Below are positions 44,673 to 53,426 of a stretch of DNA of 64,000 bases, in pieces. Source of the stretch: Flavobacterium denitrificans DSM 15936. GTDB taxonomy: Bacteria; Bacteroidota; Bacteroidia; Flavobacteriales; Flavobacteriaceae. The notes under the pieces are model-generated. The model was not told the DNA's origin and made no database searches. It saw only the letters and a list, made by a program, of their open reading frames with translations. The stretch covers positions 1 through 64,000 of the forward strand of contig NZ_AUDL01000004.1 of the NCBI RefSeq assembly GCF_000425445.1, read 5' to 3'. Each line of letters opens with the position of its first letter. The stretch's first letter is position 1. The position numbers were made by a program, and so were the translations under genes.

Positions 44673-45389
44673 ATGAAAGAACAATTTAAAAAATTTCTGA
44701 ACGAAGAACAAGATCCAAAAGCGATTGAAAAAATCACTTCGAAACTTACAGATTTATTAATGAAAGGCGAAGAAGTTGGATACATTGCAGTGCAAAAAAA
44801 GCCTGCGATTACTGTTTTTCCTGACAGCATTGTATTAACGAATAAACGTATTATTATTTGCAAGCCTAAAAATTTAGGTCTTTCTATGGATTTCACCGAT
44901 TATACTTGGGACGATATTGCAAGCACTTTTGTAAAAGAAAATATTTTAGGTTCTGAGTTTTCATTTGGAACAAAAACAGATTTAGCTGTTTCTATCGATT
45001 ATATCCCAAAAATTCAGGCTAGAAAAATTTATACTTACGCTAAAGAGCAATTGGATTTATTGAAAAATCCGGTTCAAGCTGGAACTCCTGTTCAAGAAGC
45101 TGTTCAAGTAGAAGAACCTGTTTTTGAAGACGAAGATGAAGTTGAAGAAGTAGAAACAGAAGAAGTGACAAGCTTCGCAGAAATTTTGCCTGCAACGCCA
45201 GTCGTTACAGAAACTTACGAACCGCTTCCAACGCAACCTACACAACCAGCAGGAGAGCGCAAATTAAGTGATTTGTCTAAAGAAGAACTTTTTGACAAAT
45301 TACAGAATTACAAAAAACTTCTTGATAATGGATTGATTATGCAAGGAGAATATGATGCTTATAAAAAAGAGATTTTAAGTTATATGTAA
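44673..45389 (+). CDS. PH-domain protein with C-terminal SHOCT-like motif
   Basis: This 238-residue cytoplasmic protein has a helical N-terminus followed by a bacterial PH-like domain (KKPAITVFPDSIVLTNKRIIICK...WDDIASTFVKEN, about 45-130). An acidic, proline-containing linker (EEPVFEDEDEVEEVETEE) comes next. The C-terminal SHOCT-like helix pair is DLSKEELFDKLQNYKKLLDNGLIMQGEYDAYKKEIL. The SHOCT motif is thought to aid oligomer or partner binding. Function is unknown. It is convergent with the DUF4407 gene. Confidence 0.85.
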   Translation: MKEQFKKFLNEEQDPKAIEKITSKLTDLLMKGEEVGYIAVQKKPAITVFPDSIVLTNKRIIICKPKNLGLSMDFTDYTWDDIASTFVKENILGSEFSFGTKTDLAVSIDYIPKIQARKIYTYAKEQLDLLKNPVQAGTPVQEAVQVEEPVFEDEDEVEEVETEEVTSFAEILPATPVVTETYEPLPTQPTQPAGERKLSDLSKEELFDKLQNYKKLLDNGLIMQGEYDAYKKEILSYM

Positions 45390-45392
45390 AAT

Positions 45393-45535
45393 TAGTCTTA
45401 AAGTCAAAAGTCGAAAGTCGTAAAGTCTTTTTGCTTTGTCTAAAATCAAAAGCCAGAAATAGAAATTCTATTCTGGCTTTTGATTTTTAAGTCTGTAATT
45501 CGACTTTATGACTTTTGACTTTCCAACTTTCGACT
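45393..45535. repeat. Nested inverted repeat, AAAGTCAAAAGTC family, around a terminator
   Basis: AGTCTTAAAGTCAAAAGTCGAAAGTCG on the left faces CGACTTTATGACTTTTGACTTT on the right (45499-45520), enclosing the terminator at 45442-45488. This makes a two-layer hairpin between convergent genes. Confidence 0.7.
45442..45488. terminator. Strong bidirectional terminator
   Basis: AAAATCAAAAGCCAGAA pairs perfectly with TTCTGGCTTTTGATTTT around a short, itself palindromic loop. It separates the PH-domain gene (plus) from DUF4407 (minus). Confidence 0.85.
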
Positions 45536-46634
45536 ATAGCGTAGCTTTTTGCTTTTCTACAAATTTATGCGATTGTAGTTCCAGCAATTCTTTTGCATTT
45601 TTACGTTGCAAGTCGAAAAGGCCTTTATCTTCAGCGATATCAGCATACACTCTGTCGTGCATTTCGGCGCTGGTTTTTACTAGTAAATCGCGTTGGTATT
45701 TATTTTGTGCCAAAGTCGCTTTCATTGCAGTTTCAGCTTCTTCTTGTTTGAAATCGAATTCGCCTTTTGGTGCTAATAATTTGGCGATAATTGGAGAGGT
45801 TTCAATTGCTAAAAACAATAGCATAATGAAAAATGACGGCAACCACGGCAATTTGTTCAATGCGTTGATACGCGCCATTAATCCGTCGAAACCTTCAATG
45901 ATTGGCTGGGTTTGCGAAACTTTTTTGTCTAAATCAGCTTGCAGTTGTTTCCCGATTTTCTCTTTCTCAGCAATTTTTGCTTCGTTTGTTGTTTTTAAGG
46001 CTTCGTATTCTTTTAAAGATGCGTCGTGTTTTTCTCGCTTTTCTTTGTAAACTGGACCTTTTCCTAATTTCTTAGTTCCCGCAGTTCCTTCGGCTTCTGT
46101 AATATAAGTAGAATATAAAGCGTTCACTTCTTTTTCTTTCTTTACAATATCAGCTTTTAAAGCAGCAATCTCAGCTTTATTCTTATCTAAATCCGTTTTG
46201 AAATAAGTTCCAATTTGTTTTTTATTGGCCAATTCCATTTCGTTTTTCTCTTTCAATAAAACGGTATTGATTTCTTTTTCGAAGATTTTAATTTCCAAAG
46301 GTTTTGAAATTACAATCGCAATAATAATTGCCAAAGCAATTCGAGGTGTCGCTTGCAGGAATTCATCGATAAAACGATCTCTCTTTTTAATCGTAGAAAC
46401 GATAAATCGGTCCAGATTAAAAATCAGCAAACTCCAAACAAATCCAAAAATCAAGGCGGGATAAATAGAATCGAAAACAGTAAAAAGTGCATAAGCACTC
46501 GCTAAAAATGCCATTACAGCAGTAAAAAATACAGTGGCGCCAATTCCAACATATTTGGTTTGTTCGCCTTCTGAACAATCTTTCAAGAGATCTCGGTCGA
46601 CTCCTGAACATAGGATAAAAAATTGTTTTAACAT
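45534..46634 (-). CDS. DUF4407 family membrane protein with coiled coil
   Basis: This 366-residue protein has membrane helices near residues 30-75 and 105-125. A long charged coiled coil follows (about 128-245, LLKEKNEMELANKKQ...KIAEKEKIGKQLQADL). Another hydrophobic segment is WLPSFFIMLLFLAIETSPIIAKLL (about 260-285), and a helical C-terminal tail ends the protein. FGFVWSLLIFNLDRFIVST is a hallmark of DUF4407. The architecture suggests a structural or sensory membrane protein, but the family has no assigned function. The start is divergent from the TonB-dependent receptor, with 235 bp between. Confidence 0.88.
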   Translation of the reverse strand: MLKQFFILCSGVDRDLLKDCSEGEQTKYVGIGATVFFTAVMAFLASAYALFTVFDSIYPALIFGFVWSLLIFNLDRFIVSTIKKRDRFIDEFLQATPRIALAIIIAIVISKPLEIKIFEKEINTVLLKEKNEMELANKKQIGTYFKTDLDKNKAEIAALKADIVKKEKEVNALYSTYITEAEGTAGTKKLGKGPVYKEKREKHDASLKEYEALKTTNEAKIAEKEKIGKQLQADLDKKVSQTQPIIEGFDGLMARINALNKLPWLPSFFIMLLFLAIETSPIIAKLLAPKGEFDFKQEEAETAMKATLAQNKYQRDLLVKTSAEMHDRVYADIAEDKGLFDLQRKNAKELLELQSHKFVEKQKATL

Positions 46635-46765
46635 GATTGATGATTTTTGATTGTGATTGAGAGAACAAATTTAACGCCAAAAATTTAATTATGAGTTAAA
46701 TAGTTGATTTGTTTTCATTTGCGCTTTAAATTATTTCAAATTAACAAGTGTTACTTTAACATTAA

Positions 46766-46773
46766 TAAGTTTG
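46766..46773 (+). promoter_or_regulatory. -7 element upstream of the phytase-linked receptor
   Basis: TAAGTTTG fits TAnnTTTG. It lies about 96 bp before the receptor start, which would leave a leader near 90 nt. A TTG at the expected distance is missing, so the call is weak. Confidence 0.3.
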
Positions 46774-46869
46774 CTTTTTATTGGACTAATCATAACACTA
46801 TGTTAATTTTTTTCAAGTTTTTAAATAACATTAAGGTTCTAGTTTCGCAGGAAATTAAACTAAAACACA

Positions 46870-49680
46870 ATGAAACAAATTTATTTATTAGTAACTTTTA
46901 TGCTTTTAGCCTTTTCCGGTTATGCCCAAAAAGGAATAATTTCTGGAAAAGTATTAGATATTGACGACAAACTTCCTTTGCCTGGAGCGATGATCCAAAT
47001 CGTAGGTGAAAACAAATACACGGTTTCAGATTATAATGGCCGTTTCGAATTATTAAATGTAAATACAGGAACTTATAAAGTTGAAGTAAAATATATTGGA
47101 TACACATCTATCACAAAAGAAATAACAGTTGAACAAGGAAAAAACAATGTAATTGATTTCGCCCTAAAAACTTCAGGAACTGAATTGAATGAAGTTGTGG
47201 TTGGAGACATTTTAAAAGGTCAAGCCAAAGCGCTGAATCAGCAAAAAAACAACAAAAACATTGGAAACGTAATTTCGTCTGACCAAGTTGGGCGTTTTCC
47301 TGACGCCAATGTTGGAGACGCTTTAAAACGTGTTCCGGGTATCACCATGCAAAATGATCAAGGTGAAGCACGTAACATCATTATTAGAGGTCTTGCGCCT
47401 TCATTGAACTCGGTTACTTTAAATGGCGACCGAATTCCATCTGCGGAAGGAGATAACAGAAACGTACAAATGGACTTGATTCCGTCTGATATGATTTCGA
47501 CTATCGAAGTAAACAAAACACTTACATCAGATATGGATGCTGATGCGATTGGAGGTTCTGTAAACTTGATTACGAGAGCAACTCCAAACGGCGAAAGAAT
47601 TTCTGCAACGCTTGCCGGAGGATATTTACCAATTCGTGAGCATGCTTCTTATACTGCAGGCTTAGTTTACGGAAATCGTTTTTTCGACAACAAACTTGGA
47701 GCAGTTTTCAGCGGTTCTTATAATAATGTAGATTACGGATCTGACAATATTGAAAACGAATGGGTAAAAGATGATTTCGGAAATGAATATCTGCAAGCTT
47801 CAGAAATCAGAAAATATGATGTTCAACGTATTCGCCGAAGCGGTTCTATTGCTTTAGATTATAAATTTGACGAAAACAATACCATTTTTGCAAATGCAAT
47901 CTACAACTGGAGAGATGATCGTGAGAATCGTTTCAGAACTACTTATGATGATATTGAGCCAATTTACAACGGCGAAGAAATCACTGGTTTTGAAGGTCGT
48001 GTAAAACGCCAGACAAAAGGTGGCGTTGACAACAACAGAAACAAAAACAGAAGATTAGAAGATCAGCGCGTGCAAAATTATTCACTTCGCGGAGAGCATT
48101 TAATCAATTCAACTTTAGATTTGGATTGGTCTGCTAATTATGCAAAGGCGAGAGAATATCGTCCGCAAGAACGTTATATCGAATACCGTCAAAAAGGTTT
48201 GGAAATGATGGAAGATTTATCTGATCCAAGATTTCCTTTGATGACTACAGTTGGCGAATCTACAGACGAATTCAAATTTGATTCGGTTACTGAAAATACA
48301 GATGAAACAAGCGAAAGTGAATTTGGAGCAAAAGTAAATATCCGTTTTCCTTTCTCTGTAATTGCTGGAGAAAAAGGAAGATTGAGAACAGGTTTGAGAC
48401 TTCGTTTGAAAGAGAAAGAAAGAAACAACTCGTTCTATTCTTATGAACCAATTAATGACGGAATGGAATTATTATCTGAAGTTCCAACTTCTTATTTTGA
48501 TGGTAAAAACTTCAATCCAGGAAGCAAATATGTACCGGGAACTTTTGCTTCGGCAGCATTTTTAGGAGGTTTGGATTTAAACAACTCTACTTTATTTGAC
48601 AAGGAGGCTGATCCAGCAGAATATTTAGCTGTAAACTACAATGCGAAAGAAAGCATCTACGCAGCTTATGTAAGATGGGATCAGGATTTTAACGATAAAC
48701 TTTCTATGGTTTTAGGTTTCCGTGTTGAAAATACTCATATTGATTATACTGGAAATAGAGTTTTGGATGAGGAAGAATTAGAAAGCCAAATCAATACAAA
48801 AAACACTTATACTAATTTATTGCCAAGTATTTCATTTCAATACAACGCTACTAAAGATTTAGTTTTAAGAGCTGCTGCTACAACTGCCTTGGCGCGTCCT
48901 AACTATTACGCATTAGCTCCATACGTAAACAACATTGCTGCTGACAAGGAAATCACAGCTGGAAATCCAGATCTTGACGCAACATATGCATACAATTATG
49001 ATTTCATGGCCGAGAATTATTTCAAATCTGTTGGTTTGATTTCTGGAGGTGTTTTCTACAAAAAATTACATGATTTCATCTATAATTATAGCGACAATCA
49101 ATATACAACTGAAAAATTTGCTGCAGATTTCCCTAACCAAATTAATCCAATTCCAGAAGGAGAAAACTGGTCATTTTTACAATCTAGAAACGGAGATACA
49201 GTAGACGTTTATGGTTTTGAGGTTGCTTTTCAACGTCAATTAGATTTCTTGCCAGGTGCTTTCTTAAAAGGTTTCGGTATTTATTTGAACTATACTTATA
49301 CAAAATCTAAAGCAAAAGGAATTTCTGATGAAGATGGAAATGAAAGAAATGATATCAGTCTTCCTGGTACAGCGCCACACATGTTCAACGGATCTTTATC
49401 TTGGGAAAACAAACGTTTTTCTGCGAGGGTTTCAACCAACTTCACATCTGATTATTTAGATGAATTAGGATCAGAATCTTATAAAGACAGTTTTTATGAC
49501 AAGCAATTTTTCTTAGATGCAAATGCTTCTTATAAAATCACGCCAAAACTTCGTGTTTTTGCAGAAGCAAATAACTTAACAAATCAGCCTTTGCGTTACT
49601 ACCAAGGCGTTGAAACAAACACAAAACAAGCTGAGTATTACCAAGCGCGTTACAATTTCGGATTGAAACTAGACTTGTAA
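46870..49680 (+). CDS. TonB-dependent receptor linked to phytase
   Basis: This 936-residue protein has a signal peptide (cleavage near GYAQ). A carboxypeptidase-regulatory-like domain follows (GIISGKVLDIDDKLPLPGAMI, about 22-105), then a plug (QVGRFPDANVGDALKRVPGITMQ, RNIIIRGLAPSLNSVTLNG) and a barrel ending YNFGLKLDL. It lacks the SusC-specific LKDASAAAIYGSRA signature and has no SusD partner, so it is a FecA/CirA-like rather than SusC-like receptor. The downstream gene is a phytase lipoprotein 73 bp away, so the likely cargo is inositol phosphate or another organophosphate (inference). Confidence 0.92.
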   Translation: MKQIYLLVTFMLLAFSGYAQKGIISGKVLDIDDKLPLPGAMIQIVGENKYTVSDYNGRFELLNVNTGTYKVEVKYIGYTSITKEITVEQGKNNVIDFALKTSGTELNEVVVGDILKGQAKALNQQKNNKNIGNVISSDQVGRFPDANVGDALKRVPGITMQNDQGEARNIIIRGLAPSLNSVTLNGDRIPSAEGDNRNVQMDLIPSDMISTIEVNKTLTSDMDADAIGGSVNLITRATPNGERISATLAGGYLPIREHASYTAGLVYGNRFFDNKLGAVFSGSYNNVDYGSDNIENEWVKDDFGNEYLQASEIRKYDVQRIRRSGSIALDYKFDENNTIFANAIYNWRDDRENRFRTTYDDIEPIYNGEEITGFEGRVKRQTKGGVDNNRNKNRRLEDQRVQNYSLRGEHLINSTLDLDWSANYAKAREYRPQERYIEYRQKGLEMMEDLSDPRFPLMTTVGESTDEFKFDSVTENTDETSESEFGAKVNIRFPFSVIAGEKGRLRTGLRLRLKEKERNNSFYSYEPINDGMELLSEVPTSYFDGKNFNPGSKYVPGTFASAAFLGGLDLNNSTLFDKEADPAEYLAVNYNAKESIYAAYVRWDQDFNDKLSMVLGFRVENTHIDYTGNRVLDEEELESQINTKNTYTNLLPSISFQYNATKDLVLRAAATTALARPNYYALAPYVNNIAADKEITAGNPDLDATYAYNYDFMAENYFKSVGLISGGVFYKKLHDFIYNYSDNQYTTEKFAADFPNQINPIPEGENWSFLQSRNGDTVDVYGFEVAFQRQLDFLPGAFLKGFGIYLNYTYTKSKAKGISDEDGNERNDISLPGTAPHMFNGSLSWENKRFSARVSTNFTSDYLDELGSESYKDSFYDKQFFLDANASYKITPKLRVFAEANNLTNQPLRYYQGVETNTKQAEYYQARYNFGLKLDL

Positions 49681-49704
49681 AATCTGTTTTTTAAAATTCT
49701 TAAA

Positions 49705-49732
49705 TTAGACAGAGTTTAACGACTCTGTCTAA
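49705..49732 (+). repeat. Intercistronic hairpin between receptor and phytase
   Basis: TTAGACAGAGT pairs perfectly with ACTCTGTCTAA around the 6-nt loop TTAACG. There is no T-run after it, so it is more likely a processing or stability element, or a leaky stop, than a full terminator. It starts 24 bp after the receptor stop and ends 21 bp before the phytase ATG. Confidence 0.75.
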
Positions 49733-49753
49733 TTGCATTAAAATATCATACCA

Positions 49754-50812
49754 ATGAAAAATAAATCTCTAGTTGCTCTTTTACTTTTAGCGGTGTCCTT
49801 TACTGCTTGTAAAGACGACAAATTAGCGCCAATTCAGCCAAATGCAGTTAAACCAACAACTGTTACGCAAGCTTTGCCTCACGATACAGATGACCCATCA
49901 ATATGGATTCACCCAACTGACGCTTCAAAAAGTATAATCGTTGGAACTGATAAAGACACAGACGGCGGATTATATGCTTTTGATTTGAATGGAAAAATCC
50001 TTAAAAAATCAATTCCGTTAAAACGTCCAAACAATGTTGATATCGCTTACGGATTAATTATCGACGGAAAAAAAGTAGACGTTGCTGTAACGACAGAGCG
50101 TGAAGAAAATAAAATCCGAATTTTCAGCTTACCTGATTTAGAACCAATTGATAATGGCGGAATTTCAGTTTTTGAAGGTGAAGCGCAACGTGACCCAATG
50201 GGAATTGCTTTATACACACGCCCAAGTGATGGAAAGATTTTTGCTGTTGTTGGAAGAAAAACGGGACCTTCAGGAAGTTATTTATGGCAATATGAACTTT
50301 CTGGTTCTGGAAAAAATGCCACTGCAAAAGTAGTTCGTAAATTCGGAGCTTACAGCGGCAAAAAAGAAATTGAAGCAATTGCTGTAGACAATGAATTAGG
50401 ATCGGTTTACTACTGTGATGAACAATTCGGAATCAGAAAATACAAAGCAGATCCAGCTTTAAACGACAATAAAGAATTGGCTCTTTTTGGTCAAAAAGAT
50501 TTCAAAGCAGATCATGAAGGAATTGCAATCTACAAGAAAACAGATTCGACCGGATATATTTTAGTTTCAAATCAGCAAGCAAATTCTTTTATGGTTTATC
50601 CGAGAGAAGGCTCAAAAGGAAATCCAAATAGCTATTCTTTATTAGCAGAAATTCCAACTTCTACAATTGAATGCGACGGTGCCGATGTTACAAATGTAAA
50701 TTTAGGTGGAAAATATAAAAACGGACTTTTTGTAGCGATGAGCAACGGAATGACTTTCCACTATTACGCTTGGGATTTGATTCAAAAACGTATTGACGAA
50801 GCTAAAAAATAG
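49754..50812 (+). CDS. Beta-propeller phytase lipoprotein
   Basis: This 352-residue protein has a lipoprotein signal (LLLAVSFTAC, Cys19). The hallmark DTDDPSIWIHPTDASKS, then DKDTDGGLYAFDLNGK, RPNNVDIAYG and the acidic calcium-binding segments (EGEAQRDPMGIALY, DHEGIAIY, ECDGADVTN) identify a beta-propeller phytase. It removes phosphate from calcium-phytate complexes. It should be anchored at the outer membrane, close to the receptor encoded upstream. Confidence 0.93.
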   Translation: MKNKSLVALLLLAVSFTACKDDKLAPIQPNAVKPTTVTQALPHDTDDPSIWIHPTDASKSIIVGTDKDTDGGLYAFDLNGKILKKSIPLKRPNNVDIAYGLIIDGKKVDVAVTTEREENKIRIFSLPDLEPIDNGGISVFEGEAQRDPMGIALYTRPSDGKIFAVVGRKTGPSGSYLWQYELSGSGKNATAKVVRKFGAYSGKKEIEAIAVDNELGSVYYCDEQFGIRKYKADPALNDNKELALFGQKDFKADHEGIAIYKKTDSTGYILVSNQQANSFMVYPREGSKGNPNSYSLLAEIPTSTIECDGADVTNVNLGGKYKNGLFVAMSNGMTFHYYAWDLIQKRIDEAKK

Positions 50813-50888
50813 GCATTCAGTCACCGTTTTCAGTCGCAGCGCCCTTTTCAGTGTTTATTTTATTTTTTTGCTACGATTGGAAACAAAC

Positions 50889-50919
50889 AAAAAAGCTGTT
50901 CATAACGAACAGCTTTTTT
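50889..50919. terminator. Bidirectional terminator between phytase and pckA
   Basis: AAAAAAGCTGTTC / GAACAGCTTTTTT with a 5-nt loop. It lies between convergent phytase and pckA genes and has A- and T-runs suited to both directions. Confidence 0.88.
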
Positions 50920-50943
50920 AATTTTGAATTAGTAATTGCCCCT

Positions 50944-52548
50944 TTATTCTGTAATCGGTGCTCCTGCTAAAATTTCAGCATTTGCAAATTCTTCAAATTT
51001 GGCAAAATTAGCTTTGAATTTCTGAGCTAATTCTAACGCTTTTTTATCGTATAAATCTTTATCTGCCCAAGTATTTCTTGGATTTAAAATTTCCTCTGGA
51101 ACATTTGGACAAGATTGTGGTTTTGCAATTCCAAATACAGCGTGATCTTTGTACTCTACATTATCCAGTTCTCCGTTTAATGCCGCAGTAATCATAGCAC
51201 GAGTATATTTTAGTTTCATTCGGCTTCCAGTTCCGTAAGGACCGCCTGTCCAACCTGTATTGATCAACCAAACTTTTACTCCTGCATCTTTCATTTTTTT
51301 GCTTAACATTTCAGCATATTTTGTTGGATGCAAAGGCATGAAAGGCGCTCCAAAACAAGCAGAGAAATTTGGCTGTGGTTCTGTTACACCAGCTTCAGTT
51401 CCAGCAACTTTTGCAGTATATCCAGAAATAAAATGGTAAGCCGCCTGACCTGGAGTTAATCTTGAAATTGGAGGCAAAATTCCGAAAGAATCTGCCGTCA
51501 AGAAAAAGATATTTTTAGGATTGTGTCCAATTGATCCCGGCTGAATATTATCAATATGTGTTATTGGGTAACTTACACGCGTGTTTTGAGTGATCGAAAC
51601 ATCATCATAATCCACTTCGTTAGTTCCTGCTTTGAAAACCACATTTTCTAAAAGCGCACCTTTTTTGATTGCTCTGTAAATGTCTGGTTCATTCTCTTCA
51701 GAAAGGTTGATTACTTTCGCATAACAACCGCCTTCAAAGTTGAAAACTGAATTTTCGCTTGTCCATCCGTGTTCGTCGTCTCCAATTAATTTACGCTCTG
51801 GATCTGCAGATAAAGTTGTTTTCCCTGTTCCAGATAATCCGAAGAAAATCGCAGTATCTCCATTTTTTCCAACATTCGCACTACAGTGCATTGGAAGTGT
51901 ATTTTTGAAAACTGGCAAGATGAAATTCAACGCAGAGAAAATTCCTTTTTTCATTTCACCTGTGTAACCCGTTCCGCCAATAAGTGCGATTTTTTTAGTA
52001 AAATCCAAAATTGCGAAGTTAGACTGACGCGTTCCGTCAACAGCAGGATCTGCCATGAAACTTGGCGCGCAAACTACTGTCCATTCTGGAGTAAAGTTTG
52101 CCAATTCAGACTCTTCTGGTCTTAAAAACATATTGTAGCAAAACAAGTTTGACCAAGCCGTTTCGGTTACAACACGAACATTTAGTCTATAGTTTGCATC
52201 AGAACAAACGTATGAATCACGAACAAAAACTTCTTTGTCTGATAAAAAATTTGTTACCTTATTATATAGTTTTTCAAAAGCTTCTGGTGCAAAAGGAATA
52301 TTTACATTTCCCCACCAAACTTTATCTTCTGTAATCGCATCTTTTACAATAAAACGATCTTGTGGAGAACGTCCTGTAAATTCACCTGTATTAATAGCCA
52401 ATGCTCCTGTTGAGCTTTCGACACCCTGGCCTGATTGTAAAGTAATGGCATGCAATTCATCTGGGGATAATTGATAGCGAACTTTAGCATTTTCAATTCC
52501 TAATTCTTTTAACGAAATCGATTGCGAGAAAAGTGTGTTAGTGTCCAT
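50944..52548 (-). CDS. pckA: Phosphoenolpyruvate carboxykinase (ATP)
   Basis: This 534-residue cytoplasmic enzyme has the kinase-1a P-loop GLSGTGKTTLS, the kinase-2-like LIGDDEHGW and the PEPCK-specific NTGEFTGRSPQDRF. The C-terminal NTGWTGGPYGTGSRMKLKYTRA also fits. It converts oxaloacetate and ATP to PEP and CO2, the first committed step of gluconeogenesis. The sequence class is the ATP-dependent one (about 530-540 residues, GxSGTGKTT). It is monocistronic, with a promoter-like -7 element at 52583-52590 and a terminator at 50889-50919. Confidence 0.96.
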   Translation of the reverse strand: MDTNTLFSQSISLKELGIENAKVRYQLSPDELHAITLQSGQGVESSTGALAINTGEFTGRSPQDRFIVKDAITEDKVWWGNVNIPFAPEAFEKLYNKVTNFLSDKEVFVRDSYVCSDANYRLNVRVVTETAWSNLFCYNMFLRPEESELANFTPEWTVVCAPSFMADPAVDGTRQSNFAILDFTKKIALIGGTGYTGEMKKGIFSALNFILPVFKNTLPMHCSANVGKNGDTAIFFGLSGTGKTTLSADPERKLIGDDEHGWTSENSVFNFEGGCYAKVINLSEENEPDIYRAIKKGALLENVVFKAGTNEVDYDDVSITQNTRVSYPITHIDNIQPGSIGHNPKNIFFLTADSFGILPPISRLTPGQAAYHFISGYTAKVAGTEAGVTEPQPNFSACFGAPFMPLHPTKYAEMLSKKMKDAGVKVWLINTGWTGGPYGTGSRMKLKYTRAMITAALNGELDNVEYKDHAVFGIAKPQSCPNVPEEILNPRNTWADKDLYDKKALELAQKFKANFAKFEEFANAEILAGAPITE

Positions 52549-52848
52549 AAATTTTAAGTTGTGTGTGATGTTTGATAGAATGCAAAATTACAGATTTATT
52601 GTAAATCCTTTAAAAATATTTCAATTTCACTTTAATTTATGTCAAAAAAGCAAAATTTGAACTTTAAATTCAATAAAATAAAAAAATAAGAGCTTCTAAT
52701 TTGTTATCTTATAACCTTTTGCGTCAATTTGTTATATTTTTCTCTTTTTAAAGTGAAAAACAAAATAAATTCACACAAATACGATTATATGTTATTTATG
52801 AGACAAAATTAAATATTAATTTTTAGATAGAATTTTTTATTCGGGATT
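52549..52848. other. Non-coding interval upstream of pckA
   Basis: This 300-bp AT-rich region lies between pckA and DUF423 (both minus). Apart from the -7 element at 52583-52590 and runs of A/T, no gene, hairpin with T-run or conserved repeat is seen. Confidence 0.5.
52583..52590 (-). promoter_or_regulatory. -7 element for pckA
   Basis: On the minus strand TAATTTTG followed by C fits TAnnTTTG, 34 bp before the pckA start. The upstream TTG is not evident. Confidence 0.45.
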
Positions 52849-53235
52849 TTATGATTTTTGCCTCAAAATAGTAACAAATAAGGTCAACCAAGCAATAATT
52901 AATAGCATTCCGCCTAAAGGTGTTGCGAATCCTATAAATTTAAAATCGAATAAAGTGAAGTTTTTTGTAGACAATAAATAAATCGAACCACTAAAAAGAA
53001 CTACGCCCGCCACAACCAGATTATAAATGGTTTTCAAGGTTTTCTCGGAAATGTCTTTTCGAGTCGAAACGAAAAACAAAAAGAAAGCATGATACATTTG
53101 ATAACGAACTCCAACTTCAAAAGTATTCAGCTCTTCTACAGATAAATATTTTTTTAGCAAATGAGCTCCAAAAGCGCCTAAAATAATAGCTAACATTCCG
53201 ATAAAAGCTCCCGTCAAAACTATTGTTCTTTTCAT
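52849..53235 (-). CDS. DUF423 family membrane protein
   Basis: This 128-residue protein has four hydrophobic helices. GAFIGMLAIILGAFGAHLLKK and FEVGVRYQMYHAFFLF are the diagnostic DUF423 (YgdD) segments, followed by SGSIYLLS and TPLGGMLLIIAWL. The family is widespread and uncharacterised, probably in the inner membrane. The gene is alone, and the convergent and divergent neighbours are unrelated. Confidence 0.9.
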   Translation of the reverse strand: MKRTIVLTGAFIGMLAIILGAFGAHLLKKYLSVEELNTFEVGVRYQMYHAFFLFFVSTRKDISEKTLKTIYNLVVAGVVLFSGSIYLLSTKNFTLFDFKFIGFATPLGGMLLIIAWLTLFVTILRQKS

Positions 53236-53378
53236 GTTTTTGTTTTTCTAATTACCCCACAAAAATACTCAATACAATTAGAAAAAACCGTTTGCTTTTT
53301 CCCAAAAAAAGCGCAGAAACTGAAAAATTCATCTTTTAACTTATTTCAAAAATAAATTGCATTTTTTTTTATTCTATA

Positions 53379-53409
53379 TTGTTATAATTATAACATTTTA
53401 ATATATTTG
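53379..53409 (+). promoter_or_regulatory. Bacteroidota-type promoter for the saccharopine-dehydrogenase-like gene
   Basis: TTG (53379-53381), a 20-bp spacer and TATATTTG (53402-53409) match the -33/-7 consensus. The ATG at 53427 leaves a very short leader. The spacer contains the palindrome TTATAATTATAA. Confidence 0.65.
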
Positions 53410-53426
53410 TGTTATAAATATAAAAC

